From an uncultured Alphaproteobacteria bacterium (GTDB taxonomy: Bacteria > Pseudomonadota > Alphaproteobacteria > CALKHQ01), in contig CALKHQ010000058.1 in assembly GCA_937988735.1 (NCBI GenBank), positions 1 through 23,417 on the forward strand: 23,417 bases of DNA, read 5' to 3'. Below the pieces are notes generated by a model that was not told where the DNA came from, did not search any database, and saw only the letters and a program-made list of their open reading frames with translations. Below are positions 1 through 7,685 of this stretch, one piece after another. Made by a program: the position numbers and the translations under genes. Every line of letters begins with the position of its first letter. Position 1 is the stretch's first letter.

Positions 1-302
1 TGCTGCCGACGACGCCGTTCCTGCTGCTCTCCGCCTTCTGCTTCGCGCGCGGCTCCGAGCGCCTGCACGACTGGCTGGTGACCCATCCGCGGCTCGGCCC
101 GCCGATCCGCGCCTGGCGTGAGCACCGCGCCATCTCCACCCGCGCCAAGCAGCTCGCGATCATCGCGATCGTCGCCGCCTTCGCCGGCGCCTGGCTCGCC
201 GGCGCTGCGCCGACGGTGCTCGCAATCCAGGCGGCGGTGCTGGTCCTGGTCGCGCTGTTCATCCTCACCCGCCCGGCCCCGCCTCCGGACGGCGAACGCT
301 GA
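1..302 (+). CDS. DUF454 (YbaN-type) inner membrane protein, 3' part
   Basis: This is the C-terminal part of a small membrane protein whose start lies before the window; the reading frame enters at base 3. The first visible residues, LPTTPFLLLSAFCFARGS, match the family hallmark (E. coli YbaN has LPTTPFILLAAWCFARSS), followed by a predicted amphipathic stretch with HDWLVTHPRLGPPIRAW. Two hydrophobic segments follow, roughly residues 50-68 and 72-87 of the visible part, and a short polar tail. The family has no established biochemical function; proteins are about 120-130 residues, so roughly 30 residues are missing here. The stop lies only 8 bases from the stop of the convergent Trp-repeat gene, leaving no room for a separate terminator. 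The family call is firm; the role is unknown. Confidence 0.88.
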   Translation, partial: LPTTPFLLLSAFCFARGSERLHDWLVTHPRLGPPIRAWREHRAISTRAKQLAIIAIVAAFAGAWLAGAAPTVLAIQAAVLVLVALFILTRPAPPPDGER

Positions 303-310
303 CGCGAGCC

Positions 311-814
311 CTACTCGAACAGGCTGCCGATCAGCGCGCCGGTGTCCTCGGCCAGCTCGACCGTCGCCTCCCAGCCGGCGACCGCCATGTCGCCGGTCCA
401 TTCGGCGGCCCCGACCGTGGCGTCGGCGCTCCAGTCCCAGGCGCCGGCGCCGGCATCCACGGTCGCATCCCAGGCGCTGGTGCTGCTCTCCGCCGTCCAG
501 GTCCAGGCAGAGGCGGACGCATCGACGGTCGCCTCCCACGCCGCCGCCCCGATGCCGGCCGTCCAGTCCCAGGCGTCGGAACTGGCATCGACGACGGCGC
601 GCCAGGCCTCGCTGTCGGCGACCCGGGCTGCCGCATCGCTGGCCCCTTCCGCCGTCCACCTCCAGGCGTCCGCCCCGGCCTGCCCCGCCTCCTGCCACTC
701 CGTCGGCGGCGGCTCGGACTCGGTCACGATCAGGTCCCCGGCCCACAGGCCGGCAGGGATCGCCACCGCCAGCGCGACCGCGACGCCGGTCCACCCGCCT
801 GCCCAGATGCCCAT
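311..814 (-). CDS. Membrane-anchored Trp-marked 11-residue repeat protein, unknown function
   Basis: I do not recognise a family. The protein has about 167 residues: an N-terminal hydrophobic segment (about residues 4-25, ending near GLWAGD), a Pro-rich hinge (SEPPPTEW), then an Ala/Asp/Glu/Trp-rich repeat domain to the end. Tryptophans fall at 71, 82, 93, 104, 115 and 126, exactly 11 apart, with a second ladder at 84, 106, 128 (22 apart) and 139. The unit alternates AWxATVDAxxx with AWxWTAxxxxx, giving a 22-residue super-repeat. There is no Lys, Cys or His, so the protein is strongly acidic. An 11-residue period is typical of extended amphipathic helices (three turns per 11 residues) such as LEA or apolipoprotein helices. 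I prefer the ATG at 814 because GGGAGGA lies 4 bases upstream; an ATG at 829 has no such site. The repeat domain probably faces the periplasm (inference). Confidence 0.72.
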   Translation of the reverse strand: MGIWAGGWTGVAVALAVAIPAGLWAGDLIVTESEPPPTEWQEAGQAGADAWRWTAEGASDAAARVADSEAWRAVVDASSDAWDWTAGIGAAAWEATVDASASAWTWTAESSTSAWDATVDAGAGAWDWSADATVGAAEWTGDMAVAGWEATVELAEDTGALIGSLFE

Positions 815-853
815 GCCGTCCTCCCGCATGCGACGACCGTTGTGCCGTCAGGG

Positions 854-881
854 ACTATATAGGCCGGGCTTGCGGTCGGAA
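854..881 (-). promoter_or_regulatory. Possible promoter of the Trp-repeat gene
   Basis: The minus strand carries TATAGT (859 to 854), the only AT-rich hexamer in the 183-base gap between the divergent Trp-repeat and gpt genes. A poor -35 candidate, TTCCGA (881 to 876), lies 16 bases upstream. It is about 40 bases from the chosen start codon. The match is partial and unproven; the rest of the gap shows nothing clear. Confidence 0.3.
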
Positions 882-997
882 TGTGGCGACGCCGACGGAG
901 CCGCGCGGGCGCGGTGCCGCACGGGCGGCCCTTGCGGCCGGCACGCCCGCGCGGCTATACGCAGCGTCCATGGCACGGTCGGGACGGAGGCGCGCAG

Positions 998-1486
998 ATG
1001 GCTGACGGCGACAGCTACACGAAGAACTACCCGGTTTCCTGGGAACAGCTGCACCGGGACGCCCGCGCGCTGGCGTGGCGGCTGATGTCCGGCGGCCCGT
1101 GGAAGGGGATCGTCGCCATCACCCGCGGCGGACTGGTACCGGCCGCCGTCGTCGCCCGCGAGCTCGACCTGCGGCTGATCGACACCATCTGCATCGTCAG
1201 CTACCGCGGCGAGAAGGTGCAGGGCGAGGCCGAGGTGCTGAAGAAGGTCGAAGGCGACGGCGAAGGCCTGCTGGTGGTGGACGACCTGGTCGACACCGGC
1301 AAGACCGCAGCGCTGGTGAAGGAGATGCTGCCGAAGGCGCATCTCGCCACCGTCTACGCCAAGCCGGCCGGGCGGCCGCTGGTGGACACCTTCATCACCG
1401 AGGTCAGCCAGGACACCTGGATCTACTTCCCCTGGGACCTGGAGCTCCAGTTCGCCCAGCCGCTTGCCGCCAAGGGGCGGAGCTGA
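998..1486 (+). CDS. gpt: Xanthine-guanine phosphoribosyltransferase
   Basis: Purine salvage enzyme that transfers phosphoribose from PRPP to xanthine, guanine or hypoxanthine, giving XMP, GMP or IMP; in E. coli it is associated with the inner membrane. The 162-residue product aligns along its whole length with E. coli Gpt (152 residues). GIVAITRGGLVPAAVVAREL (37-56) holds the loop around the Arg-Gly pair, VVDDLVDTGKT (93-103) is the PRPP-binding motif, and KPAGRPLVD and QDTWIYFPWD are the C-terminal purine-site blocks. The start at 998 is set by GGAGG at 986-990, 7 bases upstream; the open frame continues further upstream but with arginine-rich, unrelated sequence. The methyltransferase gene begins 7 bases after the stop, so the two are probably cotranscribed. 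Confidence 0.93.
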   Translation: MADGDSYTKNYPVSWEQLHRDARALAWRLMSGGPWKGIVAITRGGLVPAAVVARELDLRLIDTICIVSYRGEKVQGEAEVLKKVEGDGEGLLVVDDLVDTGKTAALVKEMLPKAHLATVYAKPAGRPLVDTFITEVSQDTWIYFPWDLELQFAQPLAAKGRS

Positions 1487-1493
1487 GCCGGCG

Positions 1494-2711
1494 ATGACGG
1501 ACACGGGGGCGGCCGAGGCGGGCGCCGGCGCGCGCCCGGTGCTGCGTCTCGCCCCCCGGCGCGACCGCCGGCTGCGCCAGGGCCATCCTTGGGTCTATTC
1601 CAACGAGATCGACCTCACCCCGGCGCTGAAGGCACTGGAGCCGGGGTCGCTGGTCACCGTCCGCGGAGACGACGGGCACCTGTTCGGCACCGCGATGTTC
1701 AACCCGCGGCCGCTGATCGTCGCCCGGCTGGTGGACGGGGCGGCCGACGCGGAGCTTGACCCGTCGTGGTTCCGGCGCCGGATCGGGGCCGCGCTCGCGC
1801 TGCGCGAGCGGCTGGCGGACGGGCCGTTCTACCGGCTGGTCCACGCAGAGGCCGACGGGCTGCCGGGGGTGGTCATCGACCGTTACGGCGACGCCGCCGC
1901 CATCCAGATCAACGTCGCCGGCTTCGAGCGGCTGGCCGACATGCTGATCGCCGCCCTGCAGGAGGCGACGGGCGTCGTCACCGTCGTCCGCCGCAACGAG
2001 TCCGCCGCCCGCGCGCTGGAGGGGCTGGGCGGCGAGGACGTGATCGTCGGCCCGCCGCCCGACGGGCCGGTGCGGCTGGAGGAAGCGGGCGTCACCTTCT
2101 TCGCCGACATCACCGGCGGGCAGAAGACCGGCTGGTTCTACGACCAGCGCGACAACCGGCGCTTCGTCGCCGGGCTCAGCGCCGGCGCCCGCGTGCTCGA
2201 CGTCTACTGCCATACCGGCGGCTTTGCGCTGCATGCCGCCTGCGCCGGGGCCGCCGACGTCGTCGCCATCGACCGCTCGGAGCACGCGCTATCCCTCGCC
2301 GCGCGCGCGGCGGAGGCGAACGGGGTTGCGGATCGCTGCCGCTTCGTCCGCGGCGACGCCTTCGCCGAGCTCGCGGCGCGCGGCGCCCGCGGCGAGCGCT
2401 ATGACGTCGTGGTCTGCGACCCGCCGGCCTTCGCCAAGTCGAAGAAGGATCTGCATCCGGCCGTCCGCGCCTACCGCAAGCTCGCCCGGCTCGCGGCGGC
2501 CGTGGTCGCGCCCGGCGGCATCCTGTTCGTCGCATCCTGCTCGCACAACGTGCCGGTGGACCAGTTTGCCGCCGCGGTCGCGGCCGGCATCCACGACGCC
2601 CGCCGCACCGGCCGGATCCTGCGCCAGTCCGGGGCGGGGCCGGACCATCCGGTGCACCCGCACCTGCCCGAGACTGCATACCTGAAGGCGCTGACCCTGC
2701 AGCTCGACTAG
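1494..2711 (+). CDS. rlmI: Class I SAM-dependent 23S rRNA (cytosine-5) methyltransferase, RlmI-like
   Basis: Predicted to methylate C5 of a 23S rRNA cytosine (C1962 in E. coli) using S-adenosylmethionine. The 405-residue product matches RlmI/YccW in length (396) and order: an N-terminal PUA-like RNA-binding domain (about 12-90, with RQGHPWVYSNEID), a central EEHD-type segment with QKTGWFYDQRDNR, and a Rossmann methyltransferase domain. Visible motifs are DVYCHTGGFALHAA (SAM-binding motif I, from residue 236), D309-PPAF-AKSKKDL (motif IV) and SCSHNV (motif VI) with the Cys expected for m5C chemistry. I chose ATG 1494, because the frame open upstream starts with TTG 1464 inside gpt and adds non-family sequence. 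It follows gpt by 7 bases. A related specificity, such as another m5C methyltransferase of the same COG, cannot be excluded. Confidence 0.87.
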   Translation: MTDTGAAEAGAGARPVLRLAPRRDRRLRQGHPWVYSNEIDLTPALKALEPGSLVTVRGDDGHLFGTAMFNPRPLIVARLVDGAADAELDPSWFRRRIGAALALRERLADGPFYRLVHAEADGLPGVVIDRYGDAAAIQINVAGFERLADMLIAALQEATGVVTVVRRNESAARALEGLGGEDVIVGPPPDGPVRLEEAGVTFFADITGGQKTGWFYDQRDNRRFVAGLSAGARVLDVYCHTGGFALHAACAGAADVVAIDRSEHALSLAARAAEANGVADRCRFVRGDAFAELAARGARGERYDVVVCDPPAFAKSKKDLHPAVRAYRKLARLAAAVVAPGGILFVASCSHNVPVDQFAAAVAAGIHDARRTGRILRQSGAGPDHPVHPHLPETAYLKALTLQLD

Positions 2712-2727
2712 CGCGAACGGCCCCCAG

Positions 2728-2795
2728 TTGACATCCGGCACGACGCAGGGCAATGGTGCGGGCCGGTAAAGCGCGCGCAATAATCGTATGAATTA
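2728..2795 (+). promoter_or_regulatory. Promoter/operator region of the sugar ABC operon
   Basis: The 107-base gap ahead of the ABC operon holds a consensus -35 hexamer, TTGACA (2728-2733). At 17 bases the -10 position reads only CAATGG, which is weak. Further on is an unusually AT-rich patch for this DNA (2779-2796) containing the inverted repeat TAAT (2781-2784), 7 bases, ATTA (2792-2795), which could be an operator half-site pair. The TTGACA is solid; its use as a promoter and the operator are inference. Confidence 0.4.
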
Positions 2796-2818
2796 AGCGC
2801 GGGGGTGGGGAAGCGAAC

Positions 2819-3562
2819 GTGGCGCTGTTGTCGCTCTCAGGAATCGTCAAGCGTTTTGGCGCGATCGAGGCCGTGGCCGGCGTCGACTTCCAGATCGAGC
2901 CGGGCGAAGTCGTCGGTCTCATGGGCGACAACGGCGCCGGGAAGTCGACCCTGGTCAAGATGATCGCGGGGAACTTCCCGCCCGACGCGGGAACGATCGA
3001 GGTCGAGGGCCGCCCGGTGCGGTTCCACAAGCCGGTGGAAGCGCGCAGCATGGGCATCGAGGTCGTCTATCAGGACCTCGCGCTGTGCGACAACCTCACC
3101 GCGTCCGACAACGTGTTCCTCGGTCGCGAGCGGTGGCGACTCGCCTTCGGCTTCATCCCGGTCCTCAACTACCGCGGCATGCGCGAACGTTCGCGCGCCC
3201 TGTTCGAGGAGCTGAAGTCCGAGACGCGGGCGGGCGACCCGGTCCGGCGCATGTCCGGCGGCCAGCGCCAGGCGGTGGCGATCGCGCGCACGCGGCTGGC
3301 ACAGGCGAAGATCATCCTGATGGACGAGCCGACCGCGGCGATCAGCGTGCGCCAGGTCAAGGAAGTGCTCGACCTGATACACCGCCTGAAGGAACAGAAC
3401 ATCGCGGTCATCCTGATCAGCCACCGCATGCCCGACGTGTTCGCGGTGTGCGACCGGATCGTGGTCATGCGCCGCGGCCGCAAGGTGGCAGACAAGCCGA
3501 TCGCGGACACGTCGCCCGAAGAGGTGACGGGCCTGATCACCGGCGCAATCCATTCGGCCTGA
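2819..3562 (+). CDS. Sugar ABC importer, ATP-binding subunit (FrcA-type, single NBD)
   Basis: ATPase that powers the sugar importer formed with the next two genes, acting on the cytoplasmic face of the inner membrane. Visible motifs: Walker A GDNGAGKST (36-44), Q-loop Gln85 in VVYQDLAL, signature MSGGQRQ (145-151), Walker B IILMDE (165-170), and switch His202 in ILISHRM. At 247 residues it has one nucleotide-binding domain, like FrcA (about 260), unlike the fused double-domain RbsA/XylG/MglA proteins of about 500, so the working transporter should contain two copies. It starts at GTG 2819 after the purine run GGGGTGGGGAA; no other in-frame start fits the family N-terminus (LLSLSGIVKRFG). The permease gene begins 58 bases after the stop. 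Confidence 0.93.
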   Translation: MALLSLSGIVKRFGAIEAVAGVDFQIEPGEVVGLMGDNGAGKSTLVKMIAGNFPPDAGTIEVEGRPVRFHKPVEARSMGIEVVYQDLALCDNLTASDNVFLGRERWRLAFGFIPVLNYRGMRERSRALFEELKSETRAGDPVRRMSGGQRQAVAIARTRLAQAKIILMDEPTAAISVRQVKEVLDLIHRLKEQNIAVILISHRMPDVFAVCDRIVVMRRGRKVADKPIADTSPEEVTGLITGAIHSA

Positions 3563-3620
3563 AGGCGCTCATTCCATGGCTCACGCTCAGGCGGCCTCGC
3601 GGTCGAGATAGGAACGAACG

Positions 3621-4691
3621 ATGGCGAACGTCAGCATCTCGGACGTCTCGGGCAGGCGCACCCAGACCCCGCTCCGCAAGTTCCTGATCAGCCAGGAATT
3701 CTGGGTGACGGTGGCCGTGGTGGTGATGGCGCTGTGGCTGCTGATCAACACCGACGCCTTCGACACCTGGCGCAACCTGCGCAACGCCATGCTCAACATG
3801 GCGTTCATCGGCATCATCGCGCTGGGCCAGACCTGCGTGATCATCACCGCCGGCATCGACCTGTCGGTGGGCTCGGTGATGGCGGTCGGCGCGGTCGGAA
3901 CCGGCATGCTGATGACCTCGGGCTGGGGCATCGAGGGCGCGTTCGTGCTCGGCATGCTGGCCTCGATGGCGGTCGGCCTGTTCAACGGCATCCTGGTTGC
4001 CCTGGTGAAGCTGCCGCCCTTCGTGGTGACGCTCGGCACACTCAGCATCTGCCGCACCATCGCGATGGTGGCGACCAACAACCAGCTCATCTACGAGTTC
4101 GGCCCGGACCAGGACGCGCTGTTCCTGCTCGGCACCGGCGGCATCGGCGCGATCCTGGGCATCGACAGCGATTCCCGGCTGCTCGACCTGCCGTTCCCGT
4201 TCGTGATGATGATCGTGCTGACGCTGGTGCTCAGCTACTTCCTGTACCTCACCCGCTGGGGCCGGCACATCTATGCCGTCGGCGGCAACGAGCAGGCCGC
4301 GCGCCTCACCGGCGTTCCGGTCGCCTACGTCAAGATTTCGGCCTACGTGTTCTGCTCTGCGAGCGCGGGGCTGTCCGGCATCCTGATGATGGGCTGGGCC
4401 GGCTCGCTCAACAACTCGATCGGGCTCAACTACGAGCTGCGCGTCATCGCCTCCGCGGTCATCGGCGGCGCGAACCTGATGGGCGGCTACGCCTCGGCCT
4501 ATGGCGCGTTCATCGGTGCGGCGCTGCTCGAGATCCTGCGCAACTCGCTGGTGCTGCTGAAGATCGACACCAACTACCACCTCGGCTTCCTCGGCCTGTT
4601 CATCATCTTTGCCGTGCTCCTGGAGCGGCTTCGGGACTCCAGGATCAAGCCGAGCGCGCTGATGGACCTGTTCTTCCGGCGACCGCGCTAG
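3621..4691 (+). CDS. Sugar ABC importer, permease subunit (RbsC/FrcC family)
   Basis: Inner-membrane channel subunit of the sugar importer, predicted to work as a homodimer. The 356 residues include a polar N-terminus (about 1-28), then around nine to ten hydrophobic segments. Typical family blocks are GQTCVIITAGIDLSVGSVMA after the second hydrophobic segment, LPPFVVTLGTLSICRTIAM, the cytoplasmic loop TRWGRHIYAVGGNEQAARLT (the coupling region) and VIGGANLMGGYASAYGAFIG. The ATG at 3621 follows AGGA (3610-3613) at 7 bases. The length is slightly above RbsC (321), mainly from the segment around residues 155-190 (DQDALFLLGTGGIGAILGID), an insertion also common in Frc-type permeases. The gene order ATPase-permease-binding protein differs from the frcBCA order known in Sinorhizobium, so the sugar is not assigned. 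Confidence 0.92.
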   Translation: MANVSISDVSGRRTQTPLRKFLISQEFWVTVAVVVMALWLLINTDAFDTWRNLRNAMLNMAFIGIIALGQTCVIITAGIDLSVGSVMAVGAVGTGMLMTSGWGIEGAFVLGMLASMAVGLFNGILVALVKLPPFVVTLGTLSICRTIAMVATNNQLIYEFGPDQDALFLLGTGGIGAILGIDSDSRLLDLPFPFVMMIVLTLVLSYFLYLTRWGRHIYAVGGNEQAARLTGVPVAYVKISAYVFCSASAGLSGILMMGWAGSLNNSIGLNYELRVIASAVIGGANLMGGYASAYGAFIGAALLEILRNSLVLLKIDTNYHLGFLGLFIIFAVLLERLRDSRIKPSALMDLFFRRPR

Positions 4692-4749
4692 CGCGGGGCC
4701 GGGCAGGTCCCAACAACGAGAACGGCTGTTGCAGGCCGCGGGGGAATGG

Positions 4750-4770
4750 GGCTCTACTGAACCGAGAGCC
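4750..4770 (+). promoter_or_regulatory. Intercistronic hairpin before the binding-protein gene
   Basis: GGCTCT (4750-4755) and AGAGCC (4765-4770) form a perfect 6-bp stem with a 9-base loop, placed 12 bases before the GGGAGGAG ribosome site of the solute-binding protein gene. Stem-loops between ABC cistrons often set the higher dose of the binding protein by protecting or processing the message. That role here is inference. Confidence 0.4.
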
Positions 4771-4798
4771 TGACATAAACCGGGAGGAGATGAAGACG

Positions 4799-5806
4799 AT
4801 GAAGAGGATCTTGCTCGCCACGGCGGCAGCGGCGGCGTTCGGCCTGCCGGTCGCGGCGCAGGCGCAGGACAGCTACACCTTCGCGCTGGTGCCGAAGGCG
4901 ATGAACAACCCGTTCTTCGACCAGGCGCGCGACGGCTGCTACAAGGCCCAGGAAGAGCTGCCGGACGTGGAGTGCTACTACATCGGCCCGGCGGAGCACA
5001 CCGAGGCTGACCAGCTGCAGATCGTGCAGGACCTGATCAGCCAGGGCGTCGACGGCATCGCCGTCTCCCCGTCCAACGCGCCGGCCATGGCCCGCGTGCT
5101 GCAGGCCGCGGCGGACGCCGGCATCCCGGTCATCACCTGGGACAGCGACCTGCTGCCGGAGGACCAGGGTCTGCGGGCGGCCTATGTCGGCACCCACAAC
5201 TACATGATCGGCGTCGAGCTGGCGAAGCTCGCCCAGGAGCGCAAGCCCGAGGGCGGCACCATCGTCATCCAGTCGGGCGGCGCTGCAGCGGCCAACCACA
5301 ACGAGCGCGTGGCGGGCATCCGCGACACGCTGCGCGGCGAGCCGTCGGGCGAGCCGAACCCGGGTCCGAAGCTCGCCGGCGAGAACGGGTGGACGGAGAT
5401 CGAGGTCTCCCCGCTCTACACCAACGACGACTTCCCGCTCTCGGCCCAGCAGATGGCCGACGTGCTCGGCTCGACCCCGGACCTCGACGTCTGGATCTCG
5501 ACCGGCCTGTTCCCGCACGGCGTGCCGAATGCGTTCAGCGATCTGATCAAGAACTACCGCGACCGGATGGACTCCGGCGACCTGGTGGTGCTGATCGCCG
5601 ACACCCTGCCGGTGCAGCTCGACTTCGTCCGCAGCGGCGACACCCACGGCCTGGTCGGCCAGCGGCCGTTCGAGATGGGCTACAGGTCGATGTACATCCT
5701 GCGTGACATCGTCGCCGAAGGGAAGATGCCCGAGGATCCGACCTACACCGGCCTCGACGTCTGCGTGCAGGAGAACATCGACACCTGCGTCGGCGGCGGC
5801 TCGTAA
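4799..5806 (+). CDS. Sugar ABC importer, periplasmic substrate-binding protein
   Basis: Periplasmic sugar receptor that delivers substrate to the permease encoded just upstream. The 335-residue precursor starts MKRILLATAAAAAFG, a signal peptide with predicted cleavage after AQA (residue 22). The mature part is a type I periplasmic-binding fold (Peripla_BP_4): ALVPKAMNNPFFDQARDGC at the first lobe, QIVQDLISQGVDGIAVSPSN, PVITWDSD (a typical sugar-contacting Asp region), and VQLDFVRSGDTHGLVGQRPF in the second crossover. Several Cys residues (near CYKAQEELPDVECYY and CVQENIDTC) suggest disulfides. ATG 4799 is preferred over ATG 4790 because GGAGG (4783-4787) would be only 2 bases from the latter. 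The gene ends the operon and is followed by an intrinsic terminator. Fructose or ribose-type sugars are likely but not resolved. Confidence 0.92.
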   Translation: MKRILLATAAAAAFGLPVAAQAQDSYTFALVPKAMNNPFFDQARDGCYKAQEELPDVECYYIGPAEHTEADQLQIVQDLISQGVDGIAVSPSNAPAMARVLQAAADAGIPVITWDSDLLPEDQGLRAAYVGTHNYMIGVELAKLAQERKPEGGTIVIQSGGAAAANHNERVAGIRDTLRGEPSGEPNPGPKLAGENGWTEIEVSPLYTNDDFPLSAQQMADVLGSTPDLDVWISTGLFPHGVPNAFSDLIKNYRDRMDSGDLVVLIADTLPVQLDFVRSGDTHGLVGQRPFEMGYRSMYILRDIVAEGKMPEDPTYTGLDVCVQENIDTCVGGGS

Positions 5807-5832
5807 GCCCTCACGCAGCGTAGCGACAGCAG

Positions 5833-5868
5833 CGGCGCCCCGGACAACCGGGGCGCCGTCCGTTTTTT
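5833..5868 (+). terminator. Rho-independent terminator of the sugar ABC operon
   Basis: CGGCGCCCCGG (5833-5843), loop ACAA, and CCGGGGCGCCG (5848-5858) give a perfect 11-bp stem, followed four bases later by six Ts (5863-5868). It lies 26 bases after the binding-protein stop. The last T is the first base of the stop codon of the convergent exporter gene. On the opposite strand no T run follows the stem, so it should act mainly on plus-strand transcripts. Confidence 0.93.
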
Positions 5869-6773
5869 CAGGGCCTCCCTGCCTGAGAGCGCTGCGAAAG
5901 CCGGTGCTCGCGCCAGGCGATGTAGATGCCGGCCGCGATCAGCAGCGCGCCGCCGGCGAGCGTGGTCAGCGTCGGCAGCTCGCCGAAGGCGAGCCAGCCG
6001 GCGAGGATGGCGAACGGCATCTGGACATAGGCGAAAGGCGCCAGCACCGACGCCGGGGCCGCGGCATAGGCGCGGACCACCAGCAGGTGGCTGAACGCAT
6101 GCACCGCCGCGCAGGCCAGCAGGAGCGCCGCCTCCGGCCAGGTCGGCGTCACCCACACGAAGGGGAGCACCAGCGTCAGCAGCACGGCGGCGAGTCCCGG
6201 CCCGAAGGCCAGGAGCGCCGCCGGGGACTGGCCGGGCGCGGTCAGCCGGGTCAGGATGGGGTAGAGCGCGTTCACCACCGCGCAGACCACCGGGATGGCC
6301 ACCGCCCAGCCGAAGCCTTCGCCGGCCGGGCGGACGATGATCACCACCGCAACGAAGCCGACGACCACCGCCGCCCAGCGCCGCGGCCCGACCCGCTCGC
6401 CGAGGATCGGCACCGACAGCACGGTCATCACCACCGGCGACATGAAGATGATGGCGGTGAACAGCGATATCGGCAGCAGCGCGAGGCTCCACACCCCGAG
6501 CACCGGCGTCACCGCCGAGATCACCCCGCGCAGGACCTGGAGCGGCAGCCGCGGCGCGCGGCGCAGCGCCATGAGCCCCGGCACCCCCAGCATGGCCGCC
6601 GCCAGCAGGCCGGAGGCGAGGGCCCGGCCCCAGGCCACCTCCAGCGCCGGCAGGTGAGCGGTCAGCATCTTCGACATCATGTCGGTGAACGCGAAGCACA
6701 CGCCCGACAGCGCCGCCATCGCGATCGGCAGCAGGATGCCCTGCGACGCGGACGGGCGCCCGGCGGCCGCCAC
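5868..6773 (-). CDS. EamA/DMT-family exporter (copy 2 of a tandem pair)
   Basis: Predicted inner-membrane exporter of small metabolites (amino acids, nucleobases or similar; the substrate is not predictable). The 301 residues hold ten hydrophobic helices in two EamA repeats (about 14-145 and 160-285); each repeat ends in a conserved LxGER or LAFGE-type motif (VPILGERVG, WLAFGELPT). The tail is short and basic (WREHRLSQRS). It is closely similar to the next gene upstream along its whole length, for example SLFTAIIFMSPVVMTVLSVP versus SLFTAIVFLYPVLVTVLSVP, so the pair arose by tandem duplication. The GTG start at 6773 comes 3 bases after the stop of that gene, with no clear ribosome site of its own, which points to translational coupling. 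ATG 6719 is a possible later start, but it would cut the first helix. Confidence 0.88.
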   Translation of the reverse strand: MAAAGRPSASQGILLPIAMAALSGVCFAFTDMMSKMLTAHLPALEVAWGRALASGLLAAAMLGVPGLMALRRAPRLPLQVLRGVISAVTPVLGVWSLALLPISLFTAIIFMSPVVMTVLSVPILGERVGPRRWAAVVVGFVAVVIIVRPAGEGFGWAVAIPVVCAVVNALYPILTRLTAPGQSPAALLAFGPGLAAVLLTLVLPFVWVTPTWPEAALLLACAAVHAFSHLLVVRAYAAAPASVLAPFAYVQMPFAILAGWLAFGELPTLTTLAGGALLIAAGIYIAWREHRLSQRSQAGRP

Positions 6774-6776
6774 GGC

Positions 6777-7685
6777 TCAGGCCGGGGGCGGCGCCTGCGT
6801 GCCGCGGGAGAGCCGGTGCTCGCGACACGCGATGTAGATGCCGGCCGCCACCAGCATCGCCGCGCCCGCGAGCGTGGTCGTGGATGGCGTCTCGCCGAAG
6901 GCGACGAAGCCCGCCGCGATCGCCACCGGCAGCTGGATGTAGAAGAAGGGCGCGAGCACCGACGCCGGCGCCGCGGAGAAGGCGCGGATCACGAACCAGT
7001 GACAGAGCGCGTGCAGCGTGCCGCAGGCGAGCAGCAGCAGCGCGTCGCCCAGGCTCGGCGTCACCCACACGAAGGGCACGGCGGCGCTGAGGATCACGGC
7101 GGCGAGCCCGGGGCCGAAGGCCATGAGGGCGAGCTGCGTCATCCCCGGCGCGACCACGCGGGTCAGCACCGGGTAGAGGCCGGCGCCGAGGGCGCAGACC
7201 AGCGGCAGCGCCACGGCCCAGCCGAACCCCTCGCCGGCCGGCTGCACGATCACCACCACGGCGGCGAAGCCGACGACGACCGCCGCCCAGCGCCGCCACC
7301 CCACCCGCTCGCCGAGCAGCGGTACCGACAGCACCGTCACCAGCACCGGGTAGAGGAAGACGATGGCGGTGAACAGCGACAGCGGCAGCAGGCTCACCGA
7401 ATAGACGGAGAGCGCCGCGCCGGAGGCGGAGAGAATGCCGCGCAGGATGTTGAGGCCGAGCCGCGGCGTGCGCCCGATCTCGCCCCAGCCGCTGCGGCCG
7501 AGGAGGATGAGGACCACCACGCCGGAGACGACCGAGCGGCCCCAGGTGACCTCCAGCGCCGGCAGGCCCTGGGCGAGATGCTTTGCCGCCGCATCGAGGA
7601 AAGCCCAGCCCACGGCCGATGCCGTCACGAGACCGATGGGCAGGAGAACGCCGGCGCGGATGGCCGGCACGACGACATGCGCCAT
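6777..7685 (-). CDS. EamA/DMT-family exporter (copy 1 of a tandem pair)
   Basis: Ten-helix exporter of the drug/metabolite transporter superfamily, 302 residues, with two EamA repeats (about 12-143 and 158-284). Family features are GLPALEVTWGRSVVSG at helix 2, SVPLLGERVGWRRWAAVVVG at the end of repeat 1, and FFYIQLPVAIAAGFVAFGE at the end of repeat 2. It precedes its paralog in a probable two-gene operon; the shared 3' end (REHRLS) and middle (RPAGEGFGWAVA versus QPAGEGFGWAVA) are the best conserved parts. It starts at ATG 7685, with a weak GAAGG upstream. It is divergent from the glutamine amidotransferase-like gene, with about 200 bases between. Substrate unknown; the two copies may form a heterodimer or differ in substrate (inference). 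Confidence 0.88.
   Translation of the reverse strand: MAHVVVPAIRAGVLLPIGLVTASAVGWAFLDAAAKHLAQGLPALEVTWGRSVVSGVVVLILLGRSGWGEIGRTPRLGLNILRGILSASGAALSVYSVSLLPLSLFTAIVFLYPVLVTVLSVPLLGERVGWRRWAAVVVGFAAVVVIVQPAGEGFGWAVALPLVCALGAGLYPVLTRVVAPGMTQLALMAFGPGLAAVILSAAVPFVWVTPSLGDALLLLACGTLHALCHWFVIRAFSAAPASVLAPFFYIQLPVAIAAGFVAFGETPSTTTLAGAAMLVAAGIYIACREHRLSRGTQAPPPA

Noticed and set aside
118..1085. Plus-strand frames opposite the Trp-repeat gene
   Set aside because: They are Ser/Ala/Pro- or Arg-rich, have no ribosome site and run through the promoter gap into gpt. The minus frame has a ribosome site, a membrane segment and the Trp ladder.
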